This document shows positions 62,492 to 64,000 of a DNA stretch of 64,000 nt, one piece after another; position 1 is the stretch's first letter; every line of letters begins with the position of its first letter. The stretch is from assembly GCF_000172155.1 (NCBI RefSeq), contig NZ_ABIZ01000001.1:6481105-6545104 (forward strand). The letters are read 5' to 3'. The notes beneath the pieces were generated by a model, which saw only the letters and a program-made list of their open reading frames with translations, did no database searches and had not been told where the DNA came from. A program made the position numbers and the translations under genes. The stretch is from Verrucomicrobium spinosum DSM 4136 = JCM 18804 (lineage in GTDB: Bacteria; Verrucomicrobiota; Verrucomicrobiia; Verrucomicrobiales; Verrucomicrobiaceae).

Positions 62492-63500
62492 CCTGGCTCC
62501 ACTTCGCCCCCCGAAGGCTTACTTCGGTGCTGAAGATGCGGTAGTTCACCTTCATGGCGACGAGATTGTTCTCCAGAGTCTGGAGGTCGGCTTTTCTTTC
62601 GTCCAGCCTGGCGTCGGTAAAGAGCGTTTCCAGCCCAAAGTCCGGCGCGGTGGCCCCCTTCTCAAGCATGGCTGCAGAGCTCTCATCGATGGCCACCATG
62701 GTCACCTCCACCACCGGCGGGAGCTGGTGCAAACTGCTGCGCCCCGGCCCTTCCGCCGCCTGACCAGGTGTCACCGAATCATAGGCGTAGGCAGGGGCCA
62801 GTCGTGAGCCGTCTGGATCCACTCTGGGATCCCCTGCCGGCCCCTGGCCCGGCAGTTTGGGCAGAAAGGTGAGGCAGATGATGTTGCTCGCAATCACATG
62901 GGAGCGGGTGCCGCCTGCCACGGTCTGCAGCCATTGGGCCGGCGTGGAGTACACCTTGAGATCCTCTGTTGGCTCCATGAACTCCATCAGGCGGTAGCGG
63001 TAGCGTCCTGTGGCGGGCAGGTAGGCGGGACGGTCAGTGTCTTCACGAAACTCCAGGTAGTACCCCCAGGTGTTCACCAGATTCTCCAGCCCTGCATTCC
63101 CTGGAATCTCCGTGAAACCCAGCGGAGCCTGGAAGAACAGCCCGTGCGTAGGAAACTTGCTTGCTCCTCCAGACAGAAGCGTGGCCGCCGGCCCCGTTTG
63201 AAAACGGAGCTCAGACTGCCGCCCGTACCTGGCAGGGACGAAGGTCGCTGGATCAGAGGCCTTGCGTGAGGTGCCGTCCGCCGCGTAGTAGTCATAATAC
63301 GTGTTCAGCGTGGCCTGCGACAGGTTTCGAGTGATGGCTTCGAAGGCGTTGCGGGCCTCACGAAACTGGTTGGACTTCCCCGTCGTGTCCTTCCAGACAG
63401 CGCTGGTCTGCCCCGTGATGGTGACCAGCACAATCATGAGAATGGAGACGATGGTCATCGAGACCAGCAGTTCAAGGAGGGTGAAAGCGCGGGTTCTCAT
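62478..63500 (-). CDS. Verru_Chthon cassette protein C (prepilin-like)
   Basis: A 340-residue protein beginning MRTRAFTLLELLVSMTIVSI, a type IV pilin-like signal with the Phe-Thr-Leu-Leu-Glu methylation motif and a hydrophobic helix. Conserved blocks include REARNAFEAITRNLSQATLN followed by TYYDYY, the GYYLEFREDTDRPAYLP strand and FMEPTEDLKVYS. Prepilin peptidase should process it and the protein would sit in the inner membrane, exposing the domain to the periplasm. It overlaps gene B by 4 bp and gene A by 14 bp, so the three are co-translated. Function of this cassette is unknown. Confidence 0.85.
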   Translation of the reverse strand: MRTRAFTLLELLVSMTIVSILMIVLVTITGQTSAVWKDTTGKSNQFREARNAFEAITRNLSQATLNTYYDYYAADGTSRKASDPATFVPARYGRQSELRFQTGPAATLLSGGASKFPTHGLFFQAPLGFTEIPGNAGLENLVNTWGYYLEFREDTDRPAYLPATGRYRYRLMEFMEPTEDLKVYSTPAQWLQTVAGGTRSHVIASNIICLTFLPKLPGQGPAGDPRVDPDGSRLAPAYAYDSVTPGQAAEGPGRSSLHQLPPVVEVTMVAIDESSAAMLEKGATAPDFGLETLFTDARLDERKADLQTLENNLVAMKVNYRIFSTEVSLRGAKWSQDESN

Positions 63501-64000
63501 CGGACACGAGCCACGTGGCTGTTGTAGGTGTAAAATACGAGACCGGGGGCGGGGTCCACCGTCTGCGCCAGTGGATCCGTTTCAGAAGCAGGCCTCAGTT
63601 TGATGGGACGATTGGAAGGATTGGTAACGACCTGCACCGTGATGGTGGCCAGGGAGGAGTTCGAGTTCGAGGAGGACGTGGCCGGCAGATGGCTGGAGGG
63701 AAGCACCCGCGTGTGCACATGGTAGATCGCATCGGAGGTGGAGGTGACTTCCACTCCCTGGTCATTGAAATAACGCCAGGGTTTCACGACAGGGCTGGCC
63801 CCTCCCCCGGAGGCTCCCACCAGAACGTCGTAATCCGTCTGAACGGCTTCATGAATCAACCGCTGCGCGATCTGTGATGACATCGTGACAGTCATCGAAT
63901 CCCGGAACATGGTCAGACCGGAAGGAAGCAGACTGAACAGCAAGATGATGCCAATGGCAGCAATACCGGAAGCGACGGCAACTTCCACAAGCGAGAAGCC
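63497..64000 (-). CDS. Verru_Chthon cassette protein B (prepilin-like, 5' end outside window)
   Basis: The last 167 residues are present; the frame runs off the window at 64000. The visible start is GFSLVEVAVASGIAAIGIIL, the prepilin cleavage site (Gly-Phe, Glu at +5) and helix, so only the short leader is missing. SSQIAQRLIHEAVQTDYDVL and RYFNDQGVEVTSTSDAIYHV are family-like blocks. It is followed by gene C with a 4-bp overlap. Confidence 0.8.
   Translation of the reverse strand, partial: GFSLVEVAVASGIAAIGIILLFSLLPSGLTMFRDSMTVTMSSQIAQRLIHEAVQTDYDVLVGASGGGASPVVKPWRYFNDQGVEVTSTSDAIYHVHTRVLPSSHLPATSSSNSNSSLATITVQVVTNPSNRPIKLRPASETDPLAQTVDPAPGLVFYTYNSHVARVR

Overview
This window most likely comes from a Verrucomicrobiota genome, probably of the Verrucomicrobium/Prosthecobacter/Roseimicrobium kind. 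The evidence is: two adjoining genes and a third, interrupted gene of the Verru_Chthon cassette (63.5-57.4 kb), Planctomycete/Verrucomicrobium-type cytochrome c proteins with a single CxxCH, a Rhodopirellula/Verrucomicrobium-type ECF sigma factor paired with a FecR-like protein, a short glutamyl-tRNA reductase, high GC content, and intergenic regions filled with families of short palindromes.

Layout. 1-5.9 kb: partial apt, then a tetrapyrrole cluster (CcsA/HemX-like membrane protein, hemA, hemC, a fused cobA-hemD) and birA. 5.9-9.3 kb: an acyltransferase-like membrane protein set among dispersed palindromic, MITE-like repeats. 9.3-14.2 kb, minus strand: exopolysaccharide export genes (beta-barrel protein, Wzc-like tyrosine autokinase, Wza-like export protein), a small secreted protein and tRNA-Gly. 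14.5-19.5 kb: a membrane TPR protein and a two-gene heterodimeric ABC exporter whose two non-canonical motifs fall in the same ATP site.

20-25.8 kb is a genomic island of visibly lower GC that ends at tRNA-Arg. It carries a compact three-gene unit (a protein with a possible uracil-DNA-glycosylase fold, a GNAT-PIN-ASCH-like fusion, and a stand-alone ASCH protein). Behind it lie decayed genes (Fic, a phage-like fragment, an integrase N-terminus) and small membrane proteins. 26-33.5 kb: an orphan sugar-binding lipoprotein, a nucleotidyltransferase-like protein, a cytochrome, a sigma/FecR pair and an array of seven long palindromic repeats.

33.5-38.7 kb: an AraC regulator facing a sugar operon (xylose-isomerase-like enzyme, class I aldolase, Gfo/Idh/MocA oxidoreductase, PfkB kinase). 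The enzyme set suggests isomerisation, phosphorylation and aldol cleavage of a sugar. 39-57.2 kb is mostly housekeeping and envelope genes: NfeD-type protease, cytochrome-LRR protein, glgC, LRR and glycine-zipper proteins, an FHA-adenylate cyclase, an LptF/G permease, a DinG-like helicase, an M23 peptidase-like protein, uppP, glnB, a DUF2062 protein, an amidase and a cysteine desulfurase.

57.4-64 kb holds Verru_Chthon cassette genes B, C and A on the minus strand. Gene A is split by a complete ISAs1-family insertion sequence of 1241 bp with perfect 17-bp terminal inverted repeats and a 10-bp target duplication. Removing the insertion restores one uninterrupted 1284-residue frame.

The observations most worth pursuing are the GNAT-PIN-ASCH island, the broken Verru_Chthon cassette, the metal-ligand change in the isomerase-like enzyme, and the several families of palindromic repeats.
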